Of a DNA stretch of 64,000 nt, positions 37,095-45,103 are shown piece by piece; position 1 is the first letter of the stretch, and the number at the start of each line of letters is the position of its first letter. Below the pieces are notes generated by a model that was not told the origin of the DNA, ran no database searches, and saw nothing but the letters and a program-made list of their open reading frames with translations. The position numbers and the translations under genes are program-made. Source of the stretch: Acidimicrobiales bacterium. Lineage in GTDB: Bacteria; Actinomycetota; Acidimicrobiia; Acidimicrobiales; Aldehydirespiratoraceae. Location: the NCBI GenBank assembly GCA_041394245.1, contig JAWKIR010000002.1, forward strand, positions 2,728,001-2,792,000. The letters run 5' to 3'.

Positions 37095-38294
37095 TCAGGC
37101 CCCTGCGGCGTGGAACGGAAGGGACTCGTAGCGGCGGACGAACGCGCCGGGTGCGAAGCGGCCCGCTTCGGCGTCGACGGTGAAATCGGGGAACCGCTCG
37201 AGCAGGCGTTCGAGCGCGACCGTCGCCTGCAGGCGAGCCGCCGCCGCGCCGAGGCAGTGGTGGGCGCCGTAGCCGAGGCTGAGGATCCGGTCGAGGTGGC
37301 GCGTGACATCGAGGTCGCCCGCGTCGTCGCCGTACTCCCGCTCGTCGCGGTTGGCCGAGCCGTAGAGCAGCATCACCTTGGTGTCGGCCGGAATGGTCGT
37401 GCCGTGCCGCGTGACCTCGCAGGTCGTCGTGCGGGCGAGGTTCTGCACGGGCGAGGTGAGACGGAGGAACTCGTCGACCGCGGCGCGGATTCGGCTCGGG
37501 TCGTCGAGCAGGATCCGGCGCTGGTCACCGTGCGCGGTGAGCAACTCGGCGGCACCGCTCAGGAGGCCGGTGGTGGTGTCGTTGCCTCCGGTGACCATCG
37601 TGAACACGAAGCCGATGATCCAACCGGGGGTGGCCACTTCCGGGCCGACCTCGACGAGTCCCGACACCAGATCGTCGCCGGGCTCGACCTTGCGCCGTTC
37701 GATGAGCTCCTCCCCGAAGGCGAAGAGCTCCATGAAGGCGTCGCCGGCCGACTCGAAACTGTCGGAGGCCGTGGCGGCGACGATCGCGTTGGTCCAGCGG
37801 TCGAAACGGGCGCGATCGCTCACCGGCACGCCCAGATAGTGGGCGACGACGAAGCTCGGCAGCGGCTTGAACAGCGCCTCCACGATGTCGCAGTCGCCCC
37901 GGTCGGCGATCTCGTCGAGCCGATTGTCGACGAAGGCTCGCACGCTGGCCTCGATCGCATTGACGCGGCGCGGCGTCATGGGCTTGCTGACGAGACGGCG
38001 CATGTCGGTGTGATCGGGAGGATCCATCATGACGATGGGCCGGGCATCGTCGCTGAACATCGCCGCCCCGTCCCTGTCGGGGGTCAGCCCCTGCGCTGAG
38101 GAGAACGTGGTGGTGTCGCGGGCGGCATCGAAGACGTCGTCGAATCGGGACAACACGTAGAAGTCGCCGTGGACCGGATGGGCGACCCGGTGCACCGGCG
38201 CCTCGTCGCGCAGTCGGCGGTAGTCGTCCCACGGCGACCGCCAGCTCTCCGCGGATCGCAGGTGATACAGCCCGCTCGACTCTGTGTGGTCCAT
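37095..38294 (-). CDS. Cytochrome P450
   Basis: 399 residues from MDHTESSG with GAAGGG upstream. I-helix GGNDTTTG, K-helix E-F-L-R, and heme loop LSLGYGAHHCLGA with the Cys ligand (the usual F of F-G-x-G is L). It resembles actinobacterial CYPs acting on steroids, terpenes or fatty acids. It needs ferredoxin and reductase partners; none is adjacent. It is divergent from a 2-oxoglutarate dioxygenase. Confidence 0.93.
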   Translation of the reverse strand: MDHTESSGLYHLRSAESWRSPWDDYRRLRDEAPVHRVAHPVHGDFYVLSRFDDVFDAARDTTTFSSAQGLTPDRDGAAMFSDDARPIVMMDPPDHTDMRRLVSKPMTPRRVNAIEASVRAFVDNRLDEIADRGDCDIVEALFKPLPSFVVAHYLGVPVSDRARFDRWTNAIVAATASDSFESAGDAFMELFAFGEELIERRKVEPGDDLVSGLVEVGPEVATPGWIIGFVFTMVTGGNDTTTGLLSGAAELLTAHGDQRRILLDDPSRIRAAVDEFLRLTSPVQNLARTTTCEVTRHGTTIPADTKVMLLYGSANRDEREYGDDAGDLDVTRHLDRILSLGYGAHHCLGAAAARLQATVALERLLERFPDFTVDAEAGRFAPGAFVRRYESLPFHAAGA

Positions 38295-38332
38295 CCCCGT
38301 GCCCTTCGTCGAGAACACGCTACGTCGTCACC

Positions 38333-38338
38333 TATGGT
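38333..38338 (+). promoter_or_regulatory. Leaderless -10 element
   Basis: TATGGT ends 6 nt before ATG 38345. Confidence 0.6.
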
Positions 38339-38344
38339 CGGGTC

Positions 38345-39202
38345 ATGGTGTTGGACATCGTTCCCAGTGGGCAGGCCTGCGGCGCCATCGTTCGCGGCGT
38401 CGATCTCGCCGGCCCCCTCGACGACGAGACCGTGGACGAGATCCGCAGCGCATGGCTCGCCCACAAGGTGGTCGCCTTCCCCGGGCAGCGACTCACCGAC
38501 GACGACCTCGAACGCGTCACGCTCCGGTTCGGACCGTTCGGCGACGATCCCTTCTTCGAGTCGATCGACGGGCATCCGCACATCGCCGCGATCCATCGCG
38601 CGGCCGACGAGACGGCGCCGATCTTCGCCGACTCCTGGCATGCCGACTGGACCTTCCAGGAGTTCCCGCCCGACGGCACGTGCCTCTACGGCAAGGTGGT
38701 ACCGCCGGTCGGCGGCGACACCCTCTTCGCCGATCAGGTGGCTGCACTGGCCGCGATGCCGGTCGATCTGCGCCGACGCATCGAAGGGCTCACGGCCGTC
38801 CATTCCGCGCGACGCGGGTACGCCCCCGACGGTCTCTACGGCGACGACGACCGCGAACCGCGAGCGATGAGGATCATCGCGAGCGACGAGGCGTACCGCA
38901 CCCAGACCCATCCCCTCGTGCGCGTGCACCCCGAGACCGGCACGGCGGCGGTCTACAGCACGTTCGGCTACATCATCGGCATCGAGGGGATGGCCGACGA
39001 GGACGCCAACGCCCTCCTCGGCGAGGTCTACGCGTGGCAGACCCGCGAGGAGTTCCGCTACCGGCACCGGTGGGAGCCCGACATGTTGGTGATGTGGGAC
39101 AACCGCAGCGTGCTCCATCGGGCCACGGGCGGCTACGACGGCTACGAACGACTGCTCCATCGCACGACGATCGGCTACAACCGCACGATCCGTAGCCGGT
39201 GA
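38345..39202 (+). CDS. TauD/TfdA Fe(II)/2-oxoglutarate dioxygenase
   Basis: 285 residues. Iron ligands H-A-D in WHADWTF (~99-101) and the distal His in RSVLHRATGG; the Arg for 2-oxoglutarate follows near RTTIGYNR. N-terminal GAIVRGVDLAGPL and FPGQRLT are family signatures. It hydroxylates or cleaves an organic sulfonate, phenoxy acid or similar; the substrate is unknown. Confidence 0.92.
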   Translation: MVLDIVPSGQACGAIVRGVDLAGPLDDETVDEIRSAWLAHKVVAFPGQRLTDDDLERVTLRFGPFGDDPFFESIDGHPHIAAIHRAADETAPIFADSWHADWTFQEFPPDGTCLYGKVVPPVGGDTLFADQVAALAAMPVDLRRRIEGLTAVHSARRGYAPDGLYGDDDREPRAMRIIASDEAYRTQTHPLVRVHPETGTAAVYSTFGYIIGIEGMADEDANALLGEVYAWQTREEFRYRHRWEPDMLVMWDNRSVLHRATGGYDGYERLLHRTTIGYNRTIRSR

Positions 39203-39226
39203 CCGACCTGCCCGAGGGACACGAGG

Positions 39227-40630
39227 TCAGCTCGGAAGTGGGAGCGTCTTCTCCGGGTTGAACAGGTCGTCGGGGTCGAGCGAGCGCTTGATCGTCCGCA
39301 TCAGTTCCCACTCGATCGCCGGCTTCTGTGGCTCGACCCGATCGCGTAGGAGCGTGCCGAGACCGTGCTCCGCGCTCAAGGTGCCGCCGAGCTCGAACAC
39401 CAGTGCGTCGATCGCTCGGCGCAGTTCGGGCCTGGCGTCGGCGAACGCGGGGATGTGGTCATCGCTCGTCGGGAGGATCATCATGTGGATGTTGCCGTCA
39501 CCGACGTGTCCGAATCCGTAGCAGAGCGCGTCGGGTGTGATGCGCGCCGCGAGCGAGTGCACCCGGGTGATGAACGCGCAGATGTGGTCGATGGGCACGG
39601 CGGTGTCGAGTTTCACGCCGTGGGCGTGGTGCTCGGGGAAGGCGCGTGTCGGCGGGATCTCGTCGCGGAGGAACCACAACGCCGACTCCTGCTCGGGCGT
39701 GGCGGCGACCACGGCATCGGTGATCAGGCCGGCGTCGTCGGCCGCAGCGAGCAACGCCGTCAACCTGTCGGTGACCGGTTCGGACGAGGCCAGCTTCACC
39801 AGCATGTAGTGGTCGGCGCGCGTCTCGATCGGGTGCCCGACGCCGTAGCGCCGCTGCACCCGCTCGATCGCGACCTCCGGGATGAGCTCGAACGCGGTGA
39901 GGATCGCCGGCGCGTGCACGTGAGCCAGGGCGTAGAGCGCCATGAGCGCGTCGAGGTCGGTGATGGCGGCGAGGGCGGACTGCTCGTGGGGTGTCGCGGG
40001 CACCAGTTTCAGGACCGCCGAGGTGACGACGCCGAGCGTTCCCTCTGCACCGATGAAGAGCTGTTTCAGGTCATAGCCCGACGAGTCCTTGCGCAGGGCC
40101 CGGCGTCCGTCCCAGATTCGTCCGTCGGCGAGGACGACCTCGAGCCCCATGACGTTGTCGCGGAGGTTGCCGTAGCGGACCACGTTGTTGCCGCCGGCGT
40201 CGGTGGCGATGGCTCCGCCGATCGTCGCCGTGCCCCGCGCCCCCCAGTCGGGTGCGAACTTGCGGTCGACCGCGGCCGCGGCTTCCTGGAGCGCTTCGAT
40301 CGTGACGCCCGCCTGCGCGGTGATCGTCCACCGTTCGGGATCGACCGACTCGATGGTGCGGAGCCGATCGAGCGACAGCACGACCGCCGCCCGGGTCGCC
40401 GGCATCTGCGTCCCGCCCGAGAGACCCGTGTCGCCGCCTCTCGGAACCATCGCAACGCCGTGCTCGGCGCACGCACGGACCGCGGCGGCCACCTCGGTGG
40501 TCGACGCCGGCCGCACCACGGTGGGATGTCCGACGACCACCGCTCCCGGACCGAGGGTGTCGGTGAGAAGGTCGAGAAACGCAGTGGTCGGGGCGGGCGG
40601 GGTCGGCGTGAGCTTCCTCGGCACGTCCAT
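39227..40630 (-). CDS. FAD-linked D-2-hydroxyacid dehydrogenase (GlcD/D-lactate DH type)
   Basis: 467 residues. The PCMH FAD domain spans ~30-215: VPRGGDTGLSGGTQ, GTATIGGAIATDAGG and GAEGTLGVVT. The C-terminal FAD-oxidase domain carries GFGHVGDGNIHM and SAEHGLGT with metal-ligand His residues. It oxidises a D-2-hydroxyacid such as D-lactate or D-2-hydroxyglutarate. Leaderless: TACGGT 7 nt upstream. Confidence 0.92.
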   Translation of the reverse strand: MDVPRKLTPTPPAPTTAFLDLLTDTLGPGAVVVGHPTVVRPASTTEVAAAVRACAEHGVAMVPRGGDTGLSGGTQMPATRAAVVLSLDRLRTIESVDPERWTITAQAGVTIEALQEAAAAVDRKFAPDWGARGTATIGGAIATDAGGNNVVRYGNLRDNVMGLEVVLADGRIWDGRRALRKDSSGYDLKQLFIGAEGTLGVVTSAVLKLVPATPHEQSALAAITDLDALMALYALAHVHAPAILTAFELIPEVAIERVQRRYGVGHPIETRADHYMLVKLASSEPVTDRLTALLAAADDAGLITDAVVAATPEQESALWFLRDEIPPTRAFPEHHAHGVKLDTAVPIDHICAFITRVHSLAARITPDALCYGFGHVGDGNIHMMILPTSDDHIPAFADARPELRRAIDALVFELGGTLSAEHGLGTLLRDRVEPQKPAIEWELMRTIKRSLDPDDLFNPEKTLPLPS

Positions 40631-40637
40631 CGTCGTG

Positions 40638-40643
40638 ACCGTA
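40638..40643 (-). promoter_or_regulatory. Leaderless -10 element
   Basis: TACGGT on the minus strand, 7 nt before ATG 40630. Confidence 0.6.
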
Positions 40644-40733
40644 CCCGACTCCTTCGGCGCCCGGTGATCGTGGTGACGACACTGCCGGGGATTCGATGCT
40701 ACGAAGGGCCCGACGACGCCCTGGAGGTGCGAG

Positions 40734-42161
40734 ATGCGAGATCAGCTGCTGATCGGCGGTGCATGGCGGGACGGAAGCGCGGGCGAGCGCATCCCGATCG
40801 TCGACCCGGCAACGGGCGACGAGATCACCACCGTCGCCGCGGGCACCCCGGCCGATGCGACCGCGGCGGTCGACGCGGCGGATCGGGCACAGCGTGATTG
40901 GGCCCGGGTGTCACCGCGGGACCGGGCCGAGATCCTGCGCAGCTGCTGGTCGACGCTCGTCGCCCACACCACCGAGCTCGCCGAGTTGATCACCCGCGAG
41001 CACGGCAAGCCGCTGGCCGACGCCCGGGGCGAGGTCGCCTATGCCGCCGAGTTCTTCCGGTGGAACAGCGAGGAAGCCGTACGCATCCGCGGCTCGCTGA
41101 GTACCGCACCGTCGGGTGCCAACCGGATCATCGTGCGTCACCCGCCCGTCGGCGTGGTCGTCATGGTCACGCCGTGGAACTTCCCGGCCGCGATGATCAC
41201 CCGCAAGGTGGCCCCGGCGCTGGCCGCCGGCAACGCCGTCGTGATCAAGCCGCCGAAGGAGACACCGCTGACCGCACTTCGCGTGGCCGAACTCCTCCAG
41301 GATGCCGGTGTGCCCGACGGTGTCGTCAACGTCGTACCCACCGCCGAGGCCGGCCCCTGGTTCGATGCCGCGACCGCCCACCGGGCCACCCGCATGGTGT
41401 CGTTCACCGGATCGACCGAGGTCGGTCGGGTCCTCCTGCGACGCTGCGCCGACCGGGTGCTGAAGGTCGCGATGGAGCTCGGTGGCAACGCCCCCTTCCT
41501 CGTGTTCGACGACGCCGACATCGACGCCGCGGTCGAGGGCGCGATGGTCGCGAAGATGCGGCACTCGGCCGAGACCTGCACCGCGGCCAACCGGTTCTTC
41601 GTCGAGACCGGAGTCGCCGCGGCCTTCACCGAGCGGCTCGCGGCCGCGATGCACGACGTGCGGGTCGGCAACGGGCTCGACGAGGGCGTCGGCTGTGGTC
41701 CGATGATCAACCCTGCGGCGATCGAATCCATCGGTTCGCTGGTGGACGCCGCCGTGGCGGGCGGCGCACGGGTAGCGACGGGGGGCATGGCGCTCGACGG
41801 ACCAGGCTTCTTCTACGCGCCCACCGTGCTCGGCGACGTCGCCCCGGGATCACCCATCACGCGCGAGGAGATCTTCGGACCGGTCGCCCCGGTCATCCCG
41901 TTCGACGACCTCGACGTCGTGATCGACCACGCCAACGACACCGAGATGGGGTTGGCCGCATACGTCTACACCACCGACCTCGCCAAGGGACTCTCGGTCG
42001 CCGAACGACTCGAGTCCGGCATCGTCGGCATCAATCGCGGCGCCATGTCGGATCCGGCTGCCCCCTTCGGAGGGATGAAGCAGTCCGGTCTCGGTCGTGA
42101 AGGGGCCAGCGAGGGCATCTACGAATTCTGCGAGACGCAATACATCTCGGCGAGCTGGTAG
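40734..42161 (+). CDS. NAD(P)-dependent aldehyde dehydrogenase (succinate-semialdehyde type)
   Basis: 475 residues, with CTGGAGG upstream. ALDH motifs: VTPWNFPAAM, KPPKETPLTA, FTGSTEVGR, MELGGNAPF (catalytic Glu) and SAETCTAANRF (catalytic Cys, ~282), E-I-F-G-P-V near 378. C-terminal FGGMKQSGLGREG resembles GabD-type succinate-semialdehyde dehydrogenases. It may convert the aldehyde made by neighbouring oxidases to an acid. Confidence 0.94.
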   Translation: MRDQLLIGGAWRDGSAGERIPIVDPATGDEITTVAAGTPADATAAVDAADRAQRDWARVSPRDRAEILRSCWSTLVAHTTELAELITREHGKPLADARGEVAYAAEFFRWNSEEAVRIRGSLSTAPSGANRIIVRHPPVGVVVMVTPWNFPAAMITRKVAPALAAGNAVVIKPPKETPLTALRVAELLQDAGVPDGVVNVVPTAEAGPWFDAATAHRATRMVSFTGSTEVGRVLLRRCADRVLKVAMELGGNAPFLVFDDADIDAAVEGAMVAKMRHSAETCTAANRFFVETGVAAAFTERLAAAMHDVRVGNGLDEGVGCGPMINPAAIESIGSLVDAAVAGGARVATGGMALDGPGFFYAPTVLGDVAPGSPITREEIFGPVAPVIPFDDLDVVIDHANDTEMGLAAYVYTTDLAKGLSVAERLESGIVGINRGAMSDPAAPFGGMKQSGLGREGASEGIYEFCETQYISASW

Positions 42162-42173
42162 CCCGCCGGCGCG

Positions 42174-42314
42174 TCACGCAGCGAGCGGCGGGGGGATCTC
42201 GTCGGCGTGGAGGGCGGCCGATTGCTCGGCGGCGAGATCGCGCACGATGAGCACGATGCTGGCGACGAGGGCCAGGGTCAAGACGGCAATCAGTGAAAAG
42301 GCAGCCAGGATCAT
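42174..42314 (-). CDS. 46-residue single-span membrane protein
   Basis: The product is MILAAFSLIAVLTLALVASI followed by VLIV, then a charged and Pro-rich tail: one N-terminal helix (residues 1-25) and a cytosolic tail of about 20. A strong SD (GGGAGGGAA) lies 8-16 nt upstream, and a near-consensus promoter precedes it (42371-42400). This is good evidence that the small frame is expressed. No homology is recognised; it could be a regulator or subunit of a membrane complex. Confidence 0.7.
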   Translation of the reverse strand: MILAAFSLIAVLTLALVASIVLIVRDLAAEQSAALHADEIPPPLAA

Positions 42315-42367
42315 CTTCGGGTTCCCTCCCTCGGAGCGATCGGCGGCGGCCGGCTCCTTTGATTGCG

Positions 42368-42386
42368 GTCATGTTACGAACATGAC
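42368..42386. promoter_or_regulatory. 19-bp perfect inverted repeat (operator)
   Basis: GTCATGTT-ACG-AACATGAC, 8-bp arms and a 3-bp centre. It covers the -10 and part of the spacer of the promoter below, the usual place for a TetR/ArsR-type repressor site. Confidence 0.7.
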
Positions 42387-42400
42387 GGAATCGTTGTCAA
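42371..42400 (-). promoter_or_regulatory. Promoter of the 46-residue protein gene
   Basis: Minus strand: TTGACA (42400-42395), an 18-nt spacer, TAACAT (42376-42371). Transcription would start about 50 nt before the ATG at 42314. It is the best -35/-10 pair seen in the window. Confidence 0.7.
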
Positions 42401-42420
42401 TCGGGAGTGGGGGTGACCGG

Positions 42421-42639
42421 CTACCAGCTGATCGTGATCTCCAACTCCGATTCCTCGGTGCCGATCTCGATCTCGACCTCCACCTCGACGGAGTCGGGTA
42501 CGTCGACCGTGTAGCGCAGCCCGTCTCGCGAGAATTCCAGGTCGTTGTGGCGGGCGAGCTGATCGGCGAGGGTTCGCAGCACTCCGGCCGCTTCCTCTCG
42601 TGTCAGCTGGCGCTTCTCTTCGAACTCGATCAGGTCCAT
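42421..42639 (-). CDS. Amphi-Trp domain protein
   Basis: 72 residues with AGGAG about 7 nt upstream. The pattern E-x-x-R-x-L-T-R-E-E-A-A, L-A-D-Q-L, V-D-V-P-D, then E-V-E-V-E-I-E and a terminal I-S-W fits the amphi-Trp domain, a small fold of unknown function. It is the third gene after dsbB and the TlpA-like gene. Confidence 0.75.
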   Translation of the reverse strand: MDLIEFEEKRQLTREEAAGVLRTLADQLARHNDLEFSRDGLRYTVDVPDSVEVEVEIEIGTEESELEITISW

Positions 42640-42663
42640 GGATGCTCCTGTGGTCGGCGGGGG

Positions 42664-43308
42664 TCAGGGGGCGACGCCGGCAGTGCTGCCGACCGCCAGT
42701 TCGACGAGGCCGTCGAGCTGGGCTTCGGTGAGTTCGCCGGTGGTCCGGGACACCACCGTGCCATCGGCATCGACGGCGACCCAGTAGGGGAAGCGGGTGA
42801 GCCCGTAGGCGGCCGCCATCGAACCGGCGCTGTCGTCGAGGATCACCGGCGTCTGCCAGTCCTCGCGGGCGAACCACTCGGAGGGCGGGTAGTTGCCGCC
42901 GCTCGGGTCGACGGCGGTCGAGACGGCGATCATCTCGAAGCCGTCGGGGAGCGTCGTGTTCTCGAGCCAGCGCCGCACCACGGGGACCTCGGCCTGGCAG
43001 TGCGGGCACCAGTGAGCGAAGAACCCGATCAGGCGTGCGGTGCCGTCGGGGCCGAGCTCGGTCGACCGGCCGTCGAGGAGCGTCGCCCGGACCCTGGGGA
43101 TCGTGAGTCCCGCGCCCGCGTCCGTGTCGGAGTACGGCGTCAGGAAGTCGCCGTAGACGTCGATGGGACCCGTCTCGGTGTCGATGGGTGTGTCGACGGT
43201 GTCGGTCGTGTCATCGCCGTTTCCGGTGAAGACCACCACCGCGGCGACGGCGACGATGACGAGGAGCCAGGTCATCGGGGAACGGAAGACGGCGGGCAGT
43301 GACTTCAT
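42664..43308 (-). CDS. TlpA/DsbA-like membrane-anchored thioredoxin
   Basis: 214 residues. N-terminal anchor (~12-33), then a thioredoxin fold with the CPHC redox site in FFAHWCPHCQAEVP (~108) and cis-Pro in TRFPYWVAV. The start overlaps the DsbB-like stop (ATGA). A CPHC thioredoxin paired with DsbB suggests an oxidising DsbA/BdbD-type role outside the membrane rather than reduction. Confidence 0.88.
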   Translation of the reverse strand: MKSLPAVFRSPMTWLLVIVAVAAVVVFTGNGDDTTDTVDTPIDTETGPIDVYGDFLTPYSDTDAGAGLTIPRVRATLLDGRSTELGPDGTARLIGFFAHWCPHCQAEVPVVRRWLENTTLPDGFEMIAVSTAVDPSGGNYPPSEWFAREDWQTPVILDDSAGSMAAAYGLTRFPYWVAVDADGTVVSRTTGELTEAQLDGLVELAVGSTAGVAP

Positions 43309-43826
43309 GGGGTCTCCTTGACTGGGGTGCGGATTCCGGTGATCGAAACGGCGAGGATGACGGCGAAGCAGGTGCCGGCCATCTGGGGGATGGTCATCCA
43401 ACCGAGTCCCTCCACCCAACGGGCCGAACAAGGGTTGGCAGCCTCGCAGAACGTCGACTGCTCGGGGAACAGCTGGATACCGATGTGGTACACCGACGCG
43501 ACGAGGCCGACCCCGGCGAGTACGGCGACGTATGGGAGCACGGCGCGGTCACGACGAAGCGTTGCCATGACGCCGATCGCCGCGATCGGATACATGGCGA
43601 TGCGCTGGAACCAGCACATCTCACACGGTACGAAATCGGCGATCTCGGAGAAGTAGAGGCTGCCGGCAACGGCGCCACCGGCGACGATCGTCACGAGCCG
43701 TAGGGCATCGCCGGAGAGCGCGTTGCGTCCGGCCTGACGGGTGAGCGCAACGACGACGAAGACGGCTCCGGCCAGCAGAACGAGCGCGGAGAAGTCGCCG
43801 ACGACGTTGGGGTCGATGTCGTTCAT
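43305..43826 (-). CDS. DsbB/BdbC-family disulfide oxidoreductase
   Basis: 173 residues, about five hydrophobic segments (including the four of DsbB). PCEMCWFQRIAMYP holds the first Cys pair (CxxC, next to the quinone-proximal Arg), and FCEAANPCSARW the second loop pair. It reoxidises the co-translated thioredoxin partner using quinone. Many actinobacteria use VKOR instead. Confidence 0.92.
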   Translation of the reverse strand: MNDIDPNVVGDFSALVLLAGAVFVVVALTRQAGRNALSGDALRLVTIVAGGAVAGSLYFSEIADFVPCEMCWFQRIAMYPIAAIGVMATLRRDRAVLPYVAVLAGVGLVASVYHIGIQLFPEQSTFCEAANPCSARWVEGLGWMTIPQMAGTCFAVILAVSITGIRTPVKETP

Positions 43827-43886
43827 CCGCCCTCAGTCTCTCGGGGGGAGCGTCGAGTACACAGGGTCACAGGTCCCGATTCTGCA

Positions 43887-44213
43887 TCAGGCCCGAGAGG
43901 TAGACGGGGTCGGGCTGACGACCTCGTAGATCTCGATCGGCGACATGTCCTCGGTCAGGTCGCGCAGCAACCCGATCAGTTCCCCGGACTCGGGAACGGC
44001 GAAGTGGACGTGGAGGTCGGCGAGCGAGCTCCAGTGTTCGACGAACACGAAGCGCCGGTCGTTCTCGACGTCGCGGTGAACCGAGTGGAGCAGGCATCCG
44101 GGTTCGGTGCGGGAGCGGTGGACGTGGGCAAGGCAGAGCGCCTCGACCTCGTCGACGGTGTCGGGCCGGGCGGTCACCGAGCCGGTGACGATCACCATCG
44201 AGGGGGTGGTCAT
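43887..44213 (-). CDS. Antibiotic-biosynthesis-monooxygenase (ABM) domain protein
   Basis: 108 residues. The ferredoxin-like ABM fold: V-I-V-T-G-S-V-T-A-R-P, EPGCLLHSVHRD and FVFVEHWSSLADLHVHF. Such proteins are cofactor-free monooxygenases or heme/quinone-binding dimers; the physiological role is open. Leaderless: TACGGT 7 nt upstream. Confidence 0.85.
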   Translation of the reverse strand: MTTPSMVIVTGSVTARPDTVDEVEALCLAHVHRSRTEPGCLLHSVHRDVENDRRFVFVEHWSSLADLHVHFAVPESGELIGLLRDLTEDMSPIEIYEVVSPTPSTSRA

Positions 44214-44220
44214 GTCAGCG

Positions 44221-44226
44221 ACCGTA
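44221..44226 (-). promoter_or_regulatory. Leaderless -10 element
   Basis: TACGGT on the minus strand, 7 nt before ATG 44213. Confidence 0.6.
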
Positions 44227-44290
44227 GTGGGAGCCGGCCTTGGCGAGTACGAGCGCGCGGATCGCCTCGGCCTCGTGGGGCGCCGGTCGC

Positions 44291-44296
44291 TAGGGT
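44291..44296 (+). promoter_or_regulatory. Leaderless -10 element
   Basis: TAGGGT ends 6 nt before ATG 44303. Confidence 0.65.
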
Positions 44297-44302
44297 CCGG
44301 GC

Positions 44303-45103
44303 ATGAAGATCACTGACCTGTTCTCCGTCGACGGCAAGATCGTGCTGGTCACCGGAGGTTCTCGTGGCATCGGCGAGATGATCGCCGCCGGATACCTCGC
44401 CAATGGCGCGAAGGTCTACATCAGCTCGCGCAAGGCCGAGGCATGCGATGCCGCGGCACAGCGGCTCATGGCCGAGCACGGCGGCGAGTGCGTCTCGGTC
44501 CCGGCCGACCTGTCGGGGCTCGAGGGCATCGACGCGCTGGTGGCCGAGATCTCGAAGCGCGAAGACCATCTCGACATCCTCGTGAACAACGCGGGCGTCT
44601 CCTGGGGGGCGCCGCTCGCGGAGTTCCCCGAGAAGGGCTGGGACAAGGTCATGGACACCAACGTGAAGGGTGTCTTCTTCCTCATCCAGCAACTGCTGCC
44701 GCTGCTCGAAGCCGGTGCGACCGCCGAGGACCCGAGCCGGATCATCAACATCGGTTCGATCGACGGCATCAAGTCGCCCGCGTTCGAGACCTACTCCTAC
44801 GGCCCGTCGAAGGCCGCCGTCCACGCGTTGACGCGCCAGCTGGGCGGCCAACTCGCACCCCGCAACATCATCGTCAACGCGATCGCGCCGGGGCCGTTCC
44901 CCACCTGGATGCTGAGCACCGGTGTCGGCACCGGCGGCGACGTCGAGGGCACCGATTGGGAAGCCCTCGGGCGGACCAATCCCCGTGGTCGCGTCGGCAC
45001 CCCCGAAGACATCGCGGGCCTCGCCATCTTCTTGAGTTCGCGGGCCGGGGCCTACACCGTCGGCGAGGTCATCACCTGCGACGGCGGGATCATCGTCTCC
45101 TAG
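44303..45103 (+). CDS. SDR-family oxidoreductase (RhlG/FabG-like)
   Basis: 266 residues. TGGSRGIG (~18), NNAG (~93), INIGSIDGIKSP with the Ser, YSYGPSKAA (YxxxK) and C-terminal T-C-D-G-G. The inserted GATAEDPSR before the catalytic strand is seen in RhlG-like 3-oxoacyl reductases. Its 3' end overlaps the convergent sulfotransferase by 14 nt. Confidence 0.9.
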   Translation: MKITDLFSVDGKIVLVTGGSRGIGEMIAAGYLANGAKVYISSRKAEACDAAAQRLMAEHGGECVSVPADLSGLEGIDALVAEISKREDHLDILVNNAGVSWGAPLAEFPEKGWDKVMDTNVKGVFFLIQQLLPLLEAGATAEDPSRIINIGSIDGIKSPAFETYSYGPSKAAVHALTRQLGGQLAPRNIIVNAIAPGPFPTWMLSTGVGTGGDVEGTDWEALGRTNPRGRVGTPEDIAGLAIFLSSRAGAYTVGEVITCDGGIIVS

